Source of the DNA: CAYFJO01 sp964343305
GTDB taxonomy: Bacteria; Planctomycetota; Planctomycetia; Pirellulales; Pirellulaceae
Reading direction: 5' to 3'
DNA: 30,840 bases
NCBI GenBank assembly: GCA_964343305.1
Contig: CAYFJO010000087.1
Span: forward strand, 1 to 30,840
The notes under the pieces were generated by a model. The model saw only the letters and a program-made list of their open reading frames with translations, had not been told where the DNA came from and made no database searches. Of the stretch, positions 1 through 7,721 are shown one piece after another. Made by a program: the position numbers and the translations under genes. The stretch's first letter is position 1, and each line of letters begins with the position of its first letter.

Positions 1-59
1 CCGGAACGGCCCGCAGGGTGCTTGGCACAACGGTACCTGACCCCTTTTTTGAACCCTGC
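1..59. repeat. possible REP-like palindromic element at window start
   Basis: A 7-bp inverted repeat (GCAGGGT at 13-19, ACCCTGC at 53-59) encloses a 33-nt loop carrying GGTACCTGACCCCTTTTTT at 32-50. The T-run after a GC-rich segment could also act as a terminator for whatever lies upstream. No frame through 1-98 gives a recognisable protein end. From memory, GGTACCTGACCCC-T runs recur between genes in planctomycete and related genomes; I could not verify this here. Confidence 0.3.
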
Positions 60-98
60 CTATTCAATCAAAGTTGCGTCTGACGAGGAATTAGTTGC

Positions 99-977
99 AT
101 GGGACTGATCGACGGGTTTGAACATATTGTGCGGGAAGGCGAACCGCTGGCACCGTATACATGGCTGAGGCTAGGCGGTCCGGCAGATTATTTCGCTGAG
201 CCGACGGCCGTGGATGAACTGACCGAGTTGATTCGCCGCTTTCGCGAGAACGACCAGCCAGTTCGTTTGTTGGGCGGTGGATCGAATCTGCTGATTCCTG
301 ATGACGGTGTTCGGGGGCTGGTCATCCATTTGTCGGCTCCGGCGTTTGGCGAGATCACGGTCAATGGACAACAGATCACGGCGGGCGGTGGCGCCAAGCT
401 GTCCCATCTTGTTTCGACTTCGGTGCGCGAAGGACTGGCTGGATTGGAAGAGCTGGTGGGCATTCCAGGAACGGTCGGCGGAGCCTTGCACGGCAACGCT
501 GGCGGGCACAGCGGCGAGATTGGCCAGTGGACGCGTGGCGCAACCGTCGTGACTCGCACCGGCGAAGTCATCACGCGCGGGCAAGACGATTTGCATTTCG
601 CTTACCGCCAAAGCAGTTTGGACGAGTTAGTCATCCTCAACGCGCAGTTCGAACTCGAAGAAGAGGATCCAAAGCAACTGAATCTACGATTGCAAAAGCG
701 ATGGATTGTGAAAAAGGCTGGGCAGCCTGCAAGCGATCAAAATTGCGGTTGTATTTTTAAGGACTCCGGCGGCATGAACCCAAGCGACTTGATCGACCAA
801 GCGGGGCTCAAAGGGACGAGTCTCGGCGAGGCCGCGGTAAGCGATCGAGATGCAAACTTCATCGTGGTTGGCGCGGATGCAACCACCAAGGATGTAACGC
901 GTCTGATCGAATTGATCAAAGCACAAGTCAGTGAACGAGTGGGAGTGGAATTGGAAAGCCAAATTGAAGTTTGGTGA
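99..977 (+). CDS. murB: UDP-N-acetylenolpyruvoylglucosamine reductase (MurB)
   Basis: Cytoplasmic flavoenzyme that reduces UDP-GlcNAc-enolpyruvate to UDP-MurNAc with NADPH in peptidoglycan precursor synthesis. The 292 aa match the usual length. The FAD-binding segment LLGGGSNLLIPDDG is at residues 57-70, GIPGTVGGALHGNAGG at 121-136, and AYRQSS at 168-173. The proton-donor box reads CGCIFKDSGG (216-225), with Cys218 where Ser is usual (GSxFK). A C-terminal Glu lies in ELESQIEVW. Absence of the extra loop of E. coli-type enzymes suggests a type II MurB. The ATG at 99 follows GAGGA by about 10 nt. The FtsQ-like gene downstream fits a division/cell-wall (dcw) cluster. In planctomycetes this supports the presence of peptidoglycan synthesis. 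Confidence 0.95.
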   Translation: MGLIDGFEHIVREGEPLAPYTWLRLGGPADYFAEPTAVDELTELIRRFRENDQPVRLLGGGSNLLIPDDGVRGLVIHLSAPAFGEITVNGQQITAGGGAKLSHLVSTSVREGLAGLEELVGIPGTVGGALHGNAGGHSGEIGQWTRGATVVTRTGEVITRGQDDLHFAYRQSSLDELVILNAQFELEEEDPKQLNLRLQKRWIVKKAGQPASDQNCGCIFKDSGGMNPSDLIDQAGLKGTSLGEAAVSDRDANFIVVGADATTKDVTRLIELIKAQVSERVGVELESQIEVW

Positions 978-1024
978 TTATCACAGTTGGTTTAACGGCG
1001 CAGCCTGCGGCCGACAACCAAACC

Positions 1025-1074
1025 GTAGGACGGAATGCCTATTCCGTCCCGGACGGATTAGCAATTCGTCCTAC
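1025..1074. repeat. double-hairpin REP-like palindrome between murB and ftsQ-like gene
   Basis: The outer arms GTAGGACGGAAT (1025-1036) and ATTCGTCCTAC (1064-1074) pair except for one extra base. Inside, GGACGGAAT (1028-1036) and ATTCCGTCC (1041-1049) form a perfect 9-bp stem with a 4-nt loop. A second imperfect stem lies at 1051-1058 and 1063-1071. The element occupies most of the 165-nt gap between the two genes, which is otherwise unremarkable. It resembles paired REP units; mobility by a RAYT-type transposase is a guess, as no such gene is present here. Confidence 0.6.
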
Positions 1075-1142
1075 AGAAATGCGCGCCGGAAAACAACAGA
1101 GCGAGAACTAGTAGAACGAAATCGTTAAAGCTACTAAGGAAG

Positions 1143-2063
1143 GTGGCAATGGCAAGGCGACAAGGAAGACTAAGCCGTTTCAAAGAATCAATTGCCGGTC
1201 CGCTTCAAGTGTTGCGATCACCGGTATCTGTTTGTGTGATCGTCGCCGTCACGGTGATTGGCGCGGCGGTCATCGCTTGGCACAAGTACGGCGACCAAAT
1301 CCTGCAAAACCCCAAGTGGGTCATCACGTCGGACCAGATCGAGATCACCGCTCCGCCCGATTGGATTCGTTCGGACATCAAAGCGGAAGTCGTGCGCGAC
1401 AGCAGTCTCGAAAGAATGTCGATCCTGGATCGCAATTTGGTGCAAAAAGTCGGCGACGCGTTTGCGATTCATTCGTGGGTTGCTGACGTGCGGCGGGCAC
1501 GAAAACATACGGACAGAATCGTCGTCGAACTGGAGTACCGGCGTCCGGTGGCAATGGTCGAAGTGGTCACCAATAGCCGGCGCGGATTGATCCCCGTTGA
1601 CCGCGATGGCGTGATCCTGCCAACGGCTGACTTTTCACCGAACCAAACCAGGGATTACTTGCGTTTGTCGATTCGCGGCGTCAAATCGTTCGGAGTGGTT
1701 GGAACACCCTGGGACGACGAGCGAGTTTTGGATTCGGCGGGGATCAGCGCCGCGTGGGATTCGAAGTGGAAGCCGTTGGGCTTGTACCGCATTGTCGCGA
1801 TCGAAGTGACAGACATCGAACAAATGGAGCCAAGTTACATCTACGAGATCCACACCCGCCAGGGAGTGCGAGTGATCTGGGGACAGGCGACGGGCAAAGA
1901 ATCGACAGATGAAGCGACGGCGGCGCAGAAAGTTGCGCTGCTCGTCAAACACGCGGAAGAACATGGCCCGTTGGACGAATCCAATCACGCGACGGTTTTG
2001 GACGTCCGCTCCGGCAAGATCACGGAGTCGACGGCACGGACGGCCCAAAAAACACGCAATTAA
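1143..2063 (+). CDS. FtsQ/DivIB-like cell division protein
   Basis: A probable bitopic inner-membrane divisome protein of 306 aa. A short basic N-terminus (MAMARRQGRLSRFK) precedes one hydrophobic helix at about residues 28-47. The periplasmic part resembles the POTRA plus beta domain of FtsQ: the strand-rich stretch around VELEYRRPVAMVEV is followed by LIPVDRDGVILP, the place where FtsQ proteins carry a conserved VDxxGxxLP-like segment. Its position after murB matches the murC-murB-ddl-ftsQ order of dcw clusters, which strengthens the call, although sequence similarity is weak as is normal for FtsQ. The purine-rich AAGGAAGGTGGCA just upstream supplies a Shine-Dalgarno site; the ATG at 1149 is an alternative start. 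Confidence 0.65.
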   Translation: MAMARRQGRLSRFKESIAGPLQVLRSPVSVCVIVAVTVIGAAVIAWHKYGDQILQNPKWVITSDQIEITAPPDWIRSDIKAEVVRDSSLERMSILDRNLVQKVGDAFAIHSWVADVRRARKHTDRIVVELEYRRPVAMVEVVTNSRRGLIPVDRDGVILPTADFSPNQTRDYLRLSIRGVKSFGVVGTPWDDERVLDSAGISAAWDSKWKPLGLYRIVAIEVTDIEQMEPSYIYEIHTRQGVRVIWGQATGKESTDEATAAQKVALLVKHAEEHGPLDESNHATVLDVRSGKITESTARTAQKTRN

Positions 2064-2123
2064 ACTCGCCATTGCGACCTGCGAAGTCTTGCAAAAACCG
2101 CAGCTTCTTCGACAATTCTGTTG

Positions 2124-2129
2124 TATAAT
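2124..2129 (+). promoter_or_regulatory. putative -10 box upstream of small ORF and SGNH hydrolase
   Basis: A perfect TATAAT lies in the 200-nt space after the ftsQ-like gene, 36 nt before the small ORF start. No convincing -35 box is present at 16-18 nt, so this is only a candidate. Confidence 0.35.
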
Positions 2130-2164
2130 TCGATGTATTGTTCGACCAGATTTGGCCAGGAACA

Positions 2165-2263
2165 ATGCCCTTGGCCAAAGGGCACTACCGGCTGCACTTC
2201 CACGGCGACGTCGACGATGGTTTGCGCCAGAGAATTCGCAACTTCCTAGTCGACATACTTTAG
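2165..2263 (+). CDS. possible 32-aa leader/small protein coupled to SGNH hydrolase
   Basis: ATG at 2165 opens a 32-codon frame ending in TAG at 2261-2263. The peptide begins MPLAKGHYRLHFHGD and ends RIRNFLVDIL; it is rich in His, Arg and Asp and has no membrane segment. An AGG Shine-Dalgarno core lies 5 nt before the ATG and a TATAAT box 36 nt upstream. Its stop is separated by one base from the GTG start of the downstream hydrolase (TAGAGTG), an arrangement typical of translational coupling. That gene has no good ribosome binding site of its own. I do not recognise the peptide. It could be a genuine small protein, a regulatory leader or chance. Confidence 0.4.
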   Translation: MPLAKGHYRLHFHGDVDDGLRQRIRNFLVDIL

Positions 2264-2264
2264 A

Positions 2265-3266
2265 GTGAAGAAACCCAACAAAGGCAGAGCGTCTTGGATG
2301 ATCCTTGGCCTAGTGGCTCGGACAACCGCGATAATTCTTCTTCTGGTCGCGTCGCTAATGACATTTCCATCGGCCATCCCCTGGATGGTCGCAACGTGGA
2401 TGATGTGGCACTGCGTGGCCGTACTGACTGGACGCTCGGCACGTTTTCAGCTTCTCTCTTGTGTCGCCATTTTGTTTGCCAAACGGGTTGGTTGGACGTT
2501 CTCCATGTCATGTTTGTGTGGCGCGATGCTGGTGGTTGCCGTCGCACAATTTCGCCATTCCGTAAAGCACGCTCCGATTAGCCGTCGATTCACAGGCATG
2601 AGTTGCCTACTATTGTGGATCTCGTTTATCATCATGGCCGGCGATCGATACTATGCCGGCACACCAGGTCATCTTCGTAAATTCAATGCACTGCGACCGA
2701 TCGCTTGTCTCGGCGACAGCCTCTCGTCTGGGATTGGTCGAGGCACGGCGTATCCGATCATTCTCAAGCGGCTGCTCACGACTCCTGTTGTCGACTTGTC
2801 AGTGCCCGGCATAACCGTCGAAGAAGGACTAGCCATTTTCGAGCAATGGCTGGTGGACCATCCGAAGCATCAACTACAAGCGATCGTCATCGAATTGGGC
2901 GGAAACAACTATCTTAATGTCCGGTCAAGAGCTGAAACGATGGCCTCGTTGGAGAAGCTAATCAAGCTCTCACTCTCGCAGCAACTCGAAGTGGTGTTGA
3001 TCGAAATCCCGCGCGGGTTCATCACCGACAAGTTCTATGAGATGGAACGAGACCTGGCGCGCCGATACGACCTTCAACTCATTGCCGATTCGACGCTGCG
3101 TTCTCTTGTGCTTTGGGGTCCTTTTGCACCGCCCGGCATGTGGACCAGCCGAAAGATGCACTTGAGCGACGATGGCTTGCACCCGAATGCGCGCGGTGCC
3201 GAACATATTGCACAGGCCGTCACCCGTGCGCTGATTCAATTGTACGGCCCACAAGTTAAGCGTTGA
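2265..3266 (+). CDS. membrane-anchored SGNH/GDSL-type hydrolase (TesA-like)
   Basis: The 333-aa protein has an N-terminal membrane region (hydrophobic helices at about residues 13-33, 38-55, 62-72, 83-95 and 112-125) followed by an SGNH esterase/lipase domain. Block I is CLGDSLSSG (148-156, nucleophile Ser152), block III is ELGGNNY (210-216), and block V is DGLHPN (303-308, catalytic Asp303 and His306). Substrate cannot be told: acyl-ester, thioester or carbohydrate ester are all possible. The active site probably lies outside the membrane. The GTG start at 2265 is chosen because it sits one base after the stop of a small ORF; ATG at 2298 (MILGLVAR) is an alternative. Confidence 0.8.
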   Translation: MKKPNKGRASWMILGLVARTTAIILLLVASLMTFPSAIPWMVATWMMWHCVAVLTGRSARFQLLSCVAILFAKRVGWTFSMSCLCGAMLVVAVAQFRHSVKHAPISRRFTGMSCLLLWISFIIMAGDRYYAGTPGHLRKFNALRPIACLGDSLSSGIGRGTAYPIILKRLLTTPVVDLSVPGITVEEGLAIFEQWLVDHPKHQLQAIVIELGGNNYLNVRSRAETMASLEKLIKLSLSQQLEVVLIEIPRGFITDKFYEMERDLARRYDLQLIADSTLRSLVLWGPFAPPGMWTSRKMHLSDDGLHPNARGAEHIAQAVTRALIQLYGPQVKR

Positions 3267-3417
3267 CAATCGTATGGTTTGCATCAATCGATTGGTGCTG
3301 AGCCAACAAGATTTTCTAGGATCTACCGAAAAACGCTTACGCCGTTCCGATCGAATCCCGTAGACTGAATCACAATTCTCACAACTTATCGCGCATCAAA
3401 TTGGGGGCAGGATCCTG

Positions 3418-5790
3418 ATGCCACGCGCACCGTTTGACGAACAATCCATTCTTCAGCAAGCTCTTCGAATCGACTCGCCGGCCGAGCGTGGCGATTATCT
3501 GGATGAAAGCTGTGCGGGTAACACGCAACTGCGATCGCGGCTTGAAACGGAAGTAGAACGACGCCAGAAGTCGACCGTTGGTGGCACGATCGATTTGCCA
3601 TCCACCTATCGCCCACCGAAATCCGAAGCTGGCGACGCTGCTTCCTCTGACTTTCTGCCGCACATGGACGGCTTTCGATTGATCCGCCAAATCGGGCAAG
3701 GCGGCGCTGGTGAGGTGTATGAAGCGGAGCAAGTCGAGCCGGTGCGTCGTCGTGTGGCCATCAAATTTATCAGACCAGGCATGGACAGCGCGGCCGTCTT
3801 GGCGCGCTTCGAATCGGAACGCCAGGCGCTGGCCTGGATGGACCATCCAAACATCGCACGTGTGCTGGGTGGCGGCACCACCGACAGCGGCCGACCGTTT
3901 TTTGTCATGGAACTGATTTCAGGAGTTCCGTTGACACAGTATTGTGACCAGAATGACTTGCCACTGCGCGAGCGGCTGTCCTTGTTCATCCGCGTCTGTC
4001 AGGCGATTCAGCACGCCCATATGAAAGGCATCCTGCATCGCGACATCAAGCCATCGAATGTTCTGGTGACGCTGAGAGACCAGCAACCCGAACCAATCGT
4101 GATCGACTTTGGTGTTGCAAAGATCGCGGACGGACGGCTTGGCGACGCTTCGCCTCACACGGAGCACGGCCAGATCGTGGGGACGCTGGAGTACATGAGT
4201 CCCGAACAAGCCGAGATGACAGGTCTGGACATCGACACACGTTGCGACATCTTTTCCTTGGGCGTTCTGCTGTTTGAACTACTGGCCGGCACAACGCCGC
4301 TGGACCGCGAGCAAATCCGTCGCTTGCCGTTCGACGAAATGTTACGTACGATTCGCGAACAAGAGCCGTCCGCGCCGAGCAGTCGAATCTCCGATTCCAA
4401 ACAGCGACGTCGGATCGCCGGCGAATTGGACTGGATTGTCATCAAGGCGCTGGCCAGGAATCGAACACGTCGGTATGAAACGGCCCGTGAGTTCGGCCGA
4501 GACGTGCAAAACTATCTTGATGGTGAGCCGGTCACCGCCGTCCGTCCATCCTTCGCGTATCATTTTCGCAAGTTCGCCGCCAAGCATCGCAAGATGCTGC
4601 TATCGGCCGCGGCCGTCGTCCTTGCCCTGGTCGCCGGTTTGGCACTGAGCACCTACGAGTCAATCCGTGCGTCAAGAGCCGAACAACGCGCCGAACGAGA
4701 AGCCGCGATTACCACGGCGGTCAATCGATTTCTGGAAGAAGATTTACTCGGGCAAGCGGATCCCAACAACGAGCCAGATCGAGAAATAACACTGCGCGAG
4801 GTCCTCGATCGAGCTGCATCGAAGGTAGGATTTCGTGACCAACCGCACGTCGAGGCCGCCATTCGCGAGACTATCGGCAGCACCTACCATTCACTGGGCG
4901 AATTCAAATCTGCCGAAGTTCAACTTAGCGAATCCTACCACCTAAAGCGAAAAACAGTCGGCGATGAACATCCGAAGACGCTGGGAGTTCGCGTCAAACT
5001 TGGCCGGTTATCGGTTGATCAGGGACAGGTCGATGGGGCAACTCAGTCTCAGCTTGTGAGTTGCTTTGAAACGACGCAGCGAGTCTTGGGTAACAACGCC
5101 TCACTCACGCTGTCGGCGATGAACAACTTGGCGCTGCTGTACGGGCGACAAGGCAAACGCGCCAAAGCAAAGGCTGTTTTCGTCGAACTCGTTGACAAGC
5201 TGCGGCGTCAAACAAATGTCGATAAGCACGATTACATCGCCGCGATGAACAACTTGGCCGTGTTGCATCAACAACTAGGTGAACACGCGCAAGCCGAGCG
5301 ATTGTTTCAGGAACTAATGCCCAAAGCACAAAGTGTTTTCGGTCCAGAACATCCGAAAACGTTGATCATCATGATGGGCCTGGCCGAATCTTGCCGTCAT
5401 CAACAAAAGCACGTGCAAGCCGCGAAATGGAACGAAGAGGTCCTCACGATTAGCCGACACGTGCTTGGCCCCGACCATCCAACAACCTTGACCGTCATGA
5501 ACAACCTGGCCATGGTCTTCCAAGCCCAGCAGCGAGACACCGAAGCAATCCGCCTCTTCGAATCGATTGTCGGCACGCAACGCATCAACGCCCCACAACA
5601 TCCGTCGACACTCGTCTTCATGAACAACTTGGCGCTGCTGTATCAAAAGACCGGACTCGTCGATAAGGCGGAACAACTCTTCGCCGAAGTCTTGGCAACT
5701 CAGCAACGCATGTTCGGCAGCGATCATCCCAACACGCTCATTTTCCAACGCAATTTAGATCGATTGCGCGTCGAGCGTTCATCGCGCTAG
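3418..5790 (+). CDS. transmembrane Ser/Thr protein kinase with C-terminal TPR repeats
   Basis: Hanks-type kinase of 790 aa with planctomycete architecture: a short N-terminal extension (1-82), kinase domain (about 84-370), one membrane helix (about 393-412) and a TPR region (about 480-785). Kinase landmarks are the glycine loop GQGGAGEVYEAE (93-104), Lys116 in VAIKFI, HRDIKPSN (207-214, catalytic Asp209), DFG (230-232) and the activation-segment end GTLEYMSPEQ (255-264). The TPR part has about seven kinesin-light-chain-like repeats with a 42-residue period, each carrying an MNNLA-type helix and HPxTL-type spacer. By family precedent it senses or binds partners outside the membrane and phosphorylates Ser/Thr inside. 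ATG at 3418 is preceded by AGGA. Confidence 0.93.
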   Translation: MPRAPFDEQSILQQALRIDSPAERGDYLDESCAGNTQLRSRLETEVERRQKSTVGGTIDLPSTYRPPKSEAGDAASSDFLPHMDGFRLIRQIGQGGAGEVYEAEQVEPVRRRVAIKFIRPGMDSAAVLARFESERQALAWMDHPNIARVLGGGTTDSGRPFFVMELISGVPLTQYCDQNDLPLRERLSLFIRVCQAIQHAHMKGILHRDIKPSNVLVTLRDQQPEPIVIDFGVAKIADGRLGDASPHTEHGQIVGTLEYMSPEQAEMTGLDIDTRCDIFSLGVLLFELLAGTTPLDREQIRRLPFDEMLRTIREQEPSAPSSRISDSKQRRRIAGELDWIVIKALARNRTRRYETAREFGRDVQNYLDGEPVTAVRPSFAYHFRKFAAKHRKMLLSAAAVVLALVAGLALSTYESIRASRAEQRAEREAAITTAVNRFLEEDLLGQADPNNEPDREITLREVLDRAASKVGFRDQPHVEAAIRETIGSTYHSLGEFKSAEVQLSESYHLKRKTVGDEHPKTLGVRVKLGRLSVDQGQVDGATQSQLVSCFETTQRVLGNNASLTLSAMNNLALLYGRQGKRAKAKAVFVELVDKLRRQTNVDKHDYIAAMNNLAVLHQQLGEHAQAERLFQELMPKAQSVFGPEHPKTLIIMMGLAESCRHQQKHVQAAKWNEEVLTISRHVLGPDHPTTLTVMNNLAMVFQAQQRDTEAIRLFESIVGTQRINAPQHPSTLVFMNNLALLYQKTGLVDKAEQLFAEVLATQQRMFGSDHPNTLIFQRNLDRLRVERSSR

Positions 5791-5811
5791 GCACGCTTCG
5801 CCGCCTACTTT

Positions 5812-5839
5812 TTGCATGATTCCGTCATCCAGCTATAAT
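5812..5839 (+). promoter_or_regulatory. sigma70-type promoter for the STN-like gene
   Basis: TTGCAT (5812-5817) and TATAAT (5834-5839) are separated by 16 bp. The box pair lies between the kinase stop and the ATG at 5878, predicting a leader of about 30 nt. Confidence 0.65.
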
Positions 5840-5877
5840 TGGCGAAATCAGGGGTGCTTTGCCGGAGGATTTCGAAA

Positions 5878-6648
5878 ATGAAGCGCAGTTCACTTTGCCA
5901 CCAACTCGCCATGTTTGCACTCATGCTCTTACTCGTCGTTCCCGTGACATTCGCCCAGGACTCCGCTGCCGGCCAGGAGCCAGCAACCAAAAAGAAAGGA
6001 CGTTACGAAGATCCCCAAGAAATCAAGAAGCTCGACGCGAACCCCCACGTCAAAAGCGAAAAGGATTTGTGGAAGCTCAAACATCTGTCCTGGGACTACA
6101 AATCGATCAGTCCGGCAGCGGAAAGAATCTACTCCGCACTGGACGAACAAACGCGGCTGGAGTTTATCGAAACACCGCTGGGCGATGTGGTCGAATTTCT
6201 AGGAGATCTGCACGGGATCGAAATCGCGATCGACACGCTTTCGTTGGGCGAAGAAAAGATCACTATCGATTCGCCGATCACGGCAAATTTGACAAGCAAT
6301 TCGCTCCGCAACGCATTGGATTTGATATTGGGCAATCTGGAATTGGACTACGTCGTGAAAAAAGAAGTGTTGTTCATCACGACCGCCCAACAAACATCCG
6401 TCACGCTCGAAACGCGCGTCTACGAAACACGCCGGTTGCAAGGCATGACGCCAGAACAACTGGTAGGCATCATCGTCAGCACGGTTGAACCAGACAGTTG
6501 GCATGAATCAGCCGGCTTGGGAAGGATCGAGCCCCTGCCCGGCGGTTTGGTCGTCTATCAAACGCAACGCATGCACGACAGAATCATCGACATGCTCCAG
6601 CAACTCCTCGCCCACGAAGAGAACCCGCTGTACAAAAGTCCGCGCTAG
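5878..6648 (+). CDS. secreted protein with secretin-N/STN-like domain
   Basis: A 256-aa exported protein of unknown role. The ATG at 5878 is preferred to upstream codons because GGAGG lies 8-9 nt before it and a signal peptide begins there (MKRSSLCHQLAMF, hydrophobic core, cleavage near VTFAQ). After a Lys-rich linker, about residues 95-155 have the betaalphabeta pattern of STN/secretin N domains: TPLGDVVEFLGDLHGIEIAID, then ITANLTSNSLRNALDLIL, then YVVKKEVLFITT. A C-terminal region (MTPEQLVGIIVSTVEP to the end) resembles the following secretin N-type subdomain. No secretin pore is present. Planctomycetes have many such stand-alone STN proteins whose partners are unknown. Confidence 0.65.
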   Translation: MKRSSLCHQLAMFALMLLLVVPVTFAQDSAAGQEPATKKKGRYEDPQEIKKLDANPHVKSEKDLWKLKHLSWDYKSISPAAERIYSALDEQTRLEFIETPLGDVVEFLGDLHGIEIAIDTLSLGEEKITIDSPITANLTSNSLRNALDLILGNLELDYVVKKEVLFITTAQQTSVTLETRVYETRRLQGMTPEQLVGIIVSTVEPDSWHESAGLGRIEPLPGGLVVYQTQRMHDRIIDMLQQLLAHEENPLYKSPR

Positions 6649-6947
6649 AAGTAGGGTCGTGACGCGCGGCTGGAAAATTCGATGTCCGTGCAATCAACGG
6701 CCAATTTGCACGTGGGAATATGGCGAGAGTTAAAAGCGACCATGATGTTGCGAGGCCCGCAGTTTTTCGTGGCGATCAGATCATGGACAACAAACAAGTG
6801 GATTCGGCGGATGGGGTGCTGGTGGTCATCCCTCGCACTCGTCCTGCGGACGATTCGTCGCGTCGTAATCCACTGTCAAGACCATTCGCGTCTGGGACGC
6901 CAACGACGCTATAATCACCGTTGATTCAAGAAGATAAGGACAAAGTC
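6649..6947. other. 299-nt intergenic region before the toxin-antitoxin genes
   Basis: Contains the -10-like TATAAT at 6910-6915 and short open frames (for example 6720-6914) with no ribosome binding site or recognisable product. No strong inverted repeat was seen. Confidence 0.4.
6910..6915 (+). promoter_or_regulatory. putative -10 box of the toxin-antitoxin operon
   Basis: TATAAT 33 nt before the antitoxin ATG at 6948. The best -35 candidate (TTCGCG, 6885-6890) is weak and 19 bp away. Confidence 0.4.
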
Positions 6948-7151
6948 ATGGTACAAAGAAAACGAAAGCCGCAATTTGTTGTCGAGGACGGGAAACCGAC
7001 TGCCGTCATCCTCGACATTGGCGAGTACGAAGAGTTGCTTGATCGTTTGGAGGAAGCGGAAGACCTGGAAGCGCTTCGGGAAATGCGCAAGAAGCCGCTG
7101 AAATTTCGGCCCCTGAGTGAATTCTTGAACGAGTACGATCCTAGTGTATGA
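6948..7151 (+). CDS. type II antitoxin, RelB/Phd-YefM-like
   Basis: Small acidic antitoxin of 67 aa. After a basic start (MVQRKRKPQF) comes the typical strand and helix EDGKPTAVILDIGEYEELLDRL, then an acidic, Leu-rich C-terminal arm that would wrap around the toxin. The core resembles the short Phd/RelB-like antitoxins that pair with RelE/ParE toxins. The ATG at 6948 is chosen because AAGGA precedes it by 7 nt; a TTG at 6921 would add nine residues. The gene overlaps the downstream toxin by 8 nt, as expected for coupled translation. By family precedent the complex represses its own promoter. Confidence 0.82.
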   Translation: MVQRKRKPQFVVEDGKPTAVILDIGEYEELLDRLEEAEDLEALREMRKKPLKFRPLSEFLNEYDPSV

Positions 7152-7398
7152 AATACTCCTCGAACGTCGCACGGAAAAGGACTTGCGGCGATTAGCGGCT
7201 GAGATCTTTCAACGGGTAATCGCCGCCATCGAGGCATTGGCGGATGATCCGCGGCCGGAAGGTTGCAAGAAGCTCACAGGATCGGACAACGATTGGCGAA
7301 TCCGCGTTGGCGACTATCGAGTTCTGTACGAAATCGACGACGAGAATCACGTGGTGCGCATCATGCGAGTCCGACACAGACGAGAAGCTTACCGATGA
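7144..7398 (+). CDS. type II toxin, RelE/ParE superfamily
   Basis: Toxin of 84 aa, normal for RelE/ParE. The N-terminus YEILLERRTEKDLRRL is the amphipathic helix with basic residues seen in the family. The C-terminal half has the RelE core: LTGSDNDWRIRVGDYRVLY, then strand VVRIMRVRHRREAY. Conserved basic residues and the final Tyr are consistent with a ribosome-dependent RNase (RelE type), though gyrase-inhibiting ParE cannot be excluded from sequence alone. The GTG start at 7144 lies inside the end of the antitoxin gene. The stop overlaps the next gene as ATGA, so all three may be co-translated. Confidence 0.85.
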   Translation: MYEILLERRTEKDLRRLAAEIFQRVIAAIEALADDPRPEGCKKLTGSDNDWRIRVGDYRVLYEIDDENHVVRIMRVRHRREAYR

Positions 7399-7704
7399 GC
7401 AAGAAGGCGGCGCACCTGGATTTGGCGGATTGGATGCGGGTGGCCGAGGAGTTGGTGCCGCGCGATGCTCGACCGCCAAGGTCCGGCGATGATTCAGCAA
7501 GCCACTTTGCGCCCGGCCAACGAGATCCTGGACGAAGTGGACACGTACTTTCGCTTGCACTGGTTCGCTCGTCATGCCGAACACGGCGACGAGAGTATCA
7601 GCACAGATATTGATATCGGCGTGATTCAGGAACGCCGCTTGGCGCTCAACTGGCTAACGAGCTTCGAGAACGCCGACTGGGACGATGTCGACTGTCCGAC
7701 TTAG
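7395..7704 (+). pseudogene. frameshifted DUF4272-like gene downstream of the toxin
   Basis: ATG at 7395 overlaps the toxin stop (ATGA) and begins MSKKAAHLDLADWMRVAEEL, but this frame soon loses any plausible sequence. In the +1 frame, from about 7465, a good continuation appears: MLDRQGPAMIQQ, then LRPANEILDEVDTYFRLHWF, and IQERRLALNWLTSFENADWD, ending at 7704. The latter parts match the C-terminal pattern of DUF4272 proteins (LDxxDxxYRxHWA, then ERxxALNWL, then WDxV). Joining the frames near 7461-7466 would give about 103 aa, only half of the usual DUF4272 length. It may be a decayed gene, a sequencing error, or a product of programmed frameshifting; the function of DUF4272 is unknown. Confidence 0.55.
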
Positions 7705-7721
7705 GTGTTTTCGACGAATCG

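Noticed and set aside
171..611. 146-codon minus-strand frame opposite murB
   Set aside because: Lies fully within murB, whose identity is certain; a shadow frame caused by codon bias.
1909..2268. 119-codon plus-strand frame overlapping the end of the FtsQ-like gene
   Set aside because: Arg-rich shadow composition in its overlap and no ribosome site; the 32-codon frame at 2165 has better signals.
6720..6914. 64-codon frame upstream of the antitoxin
   Set aside because: No ribosome site, no recognisable features, and it ends at the likely promoter of the TA operon.
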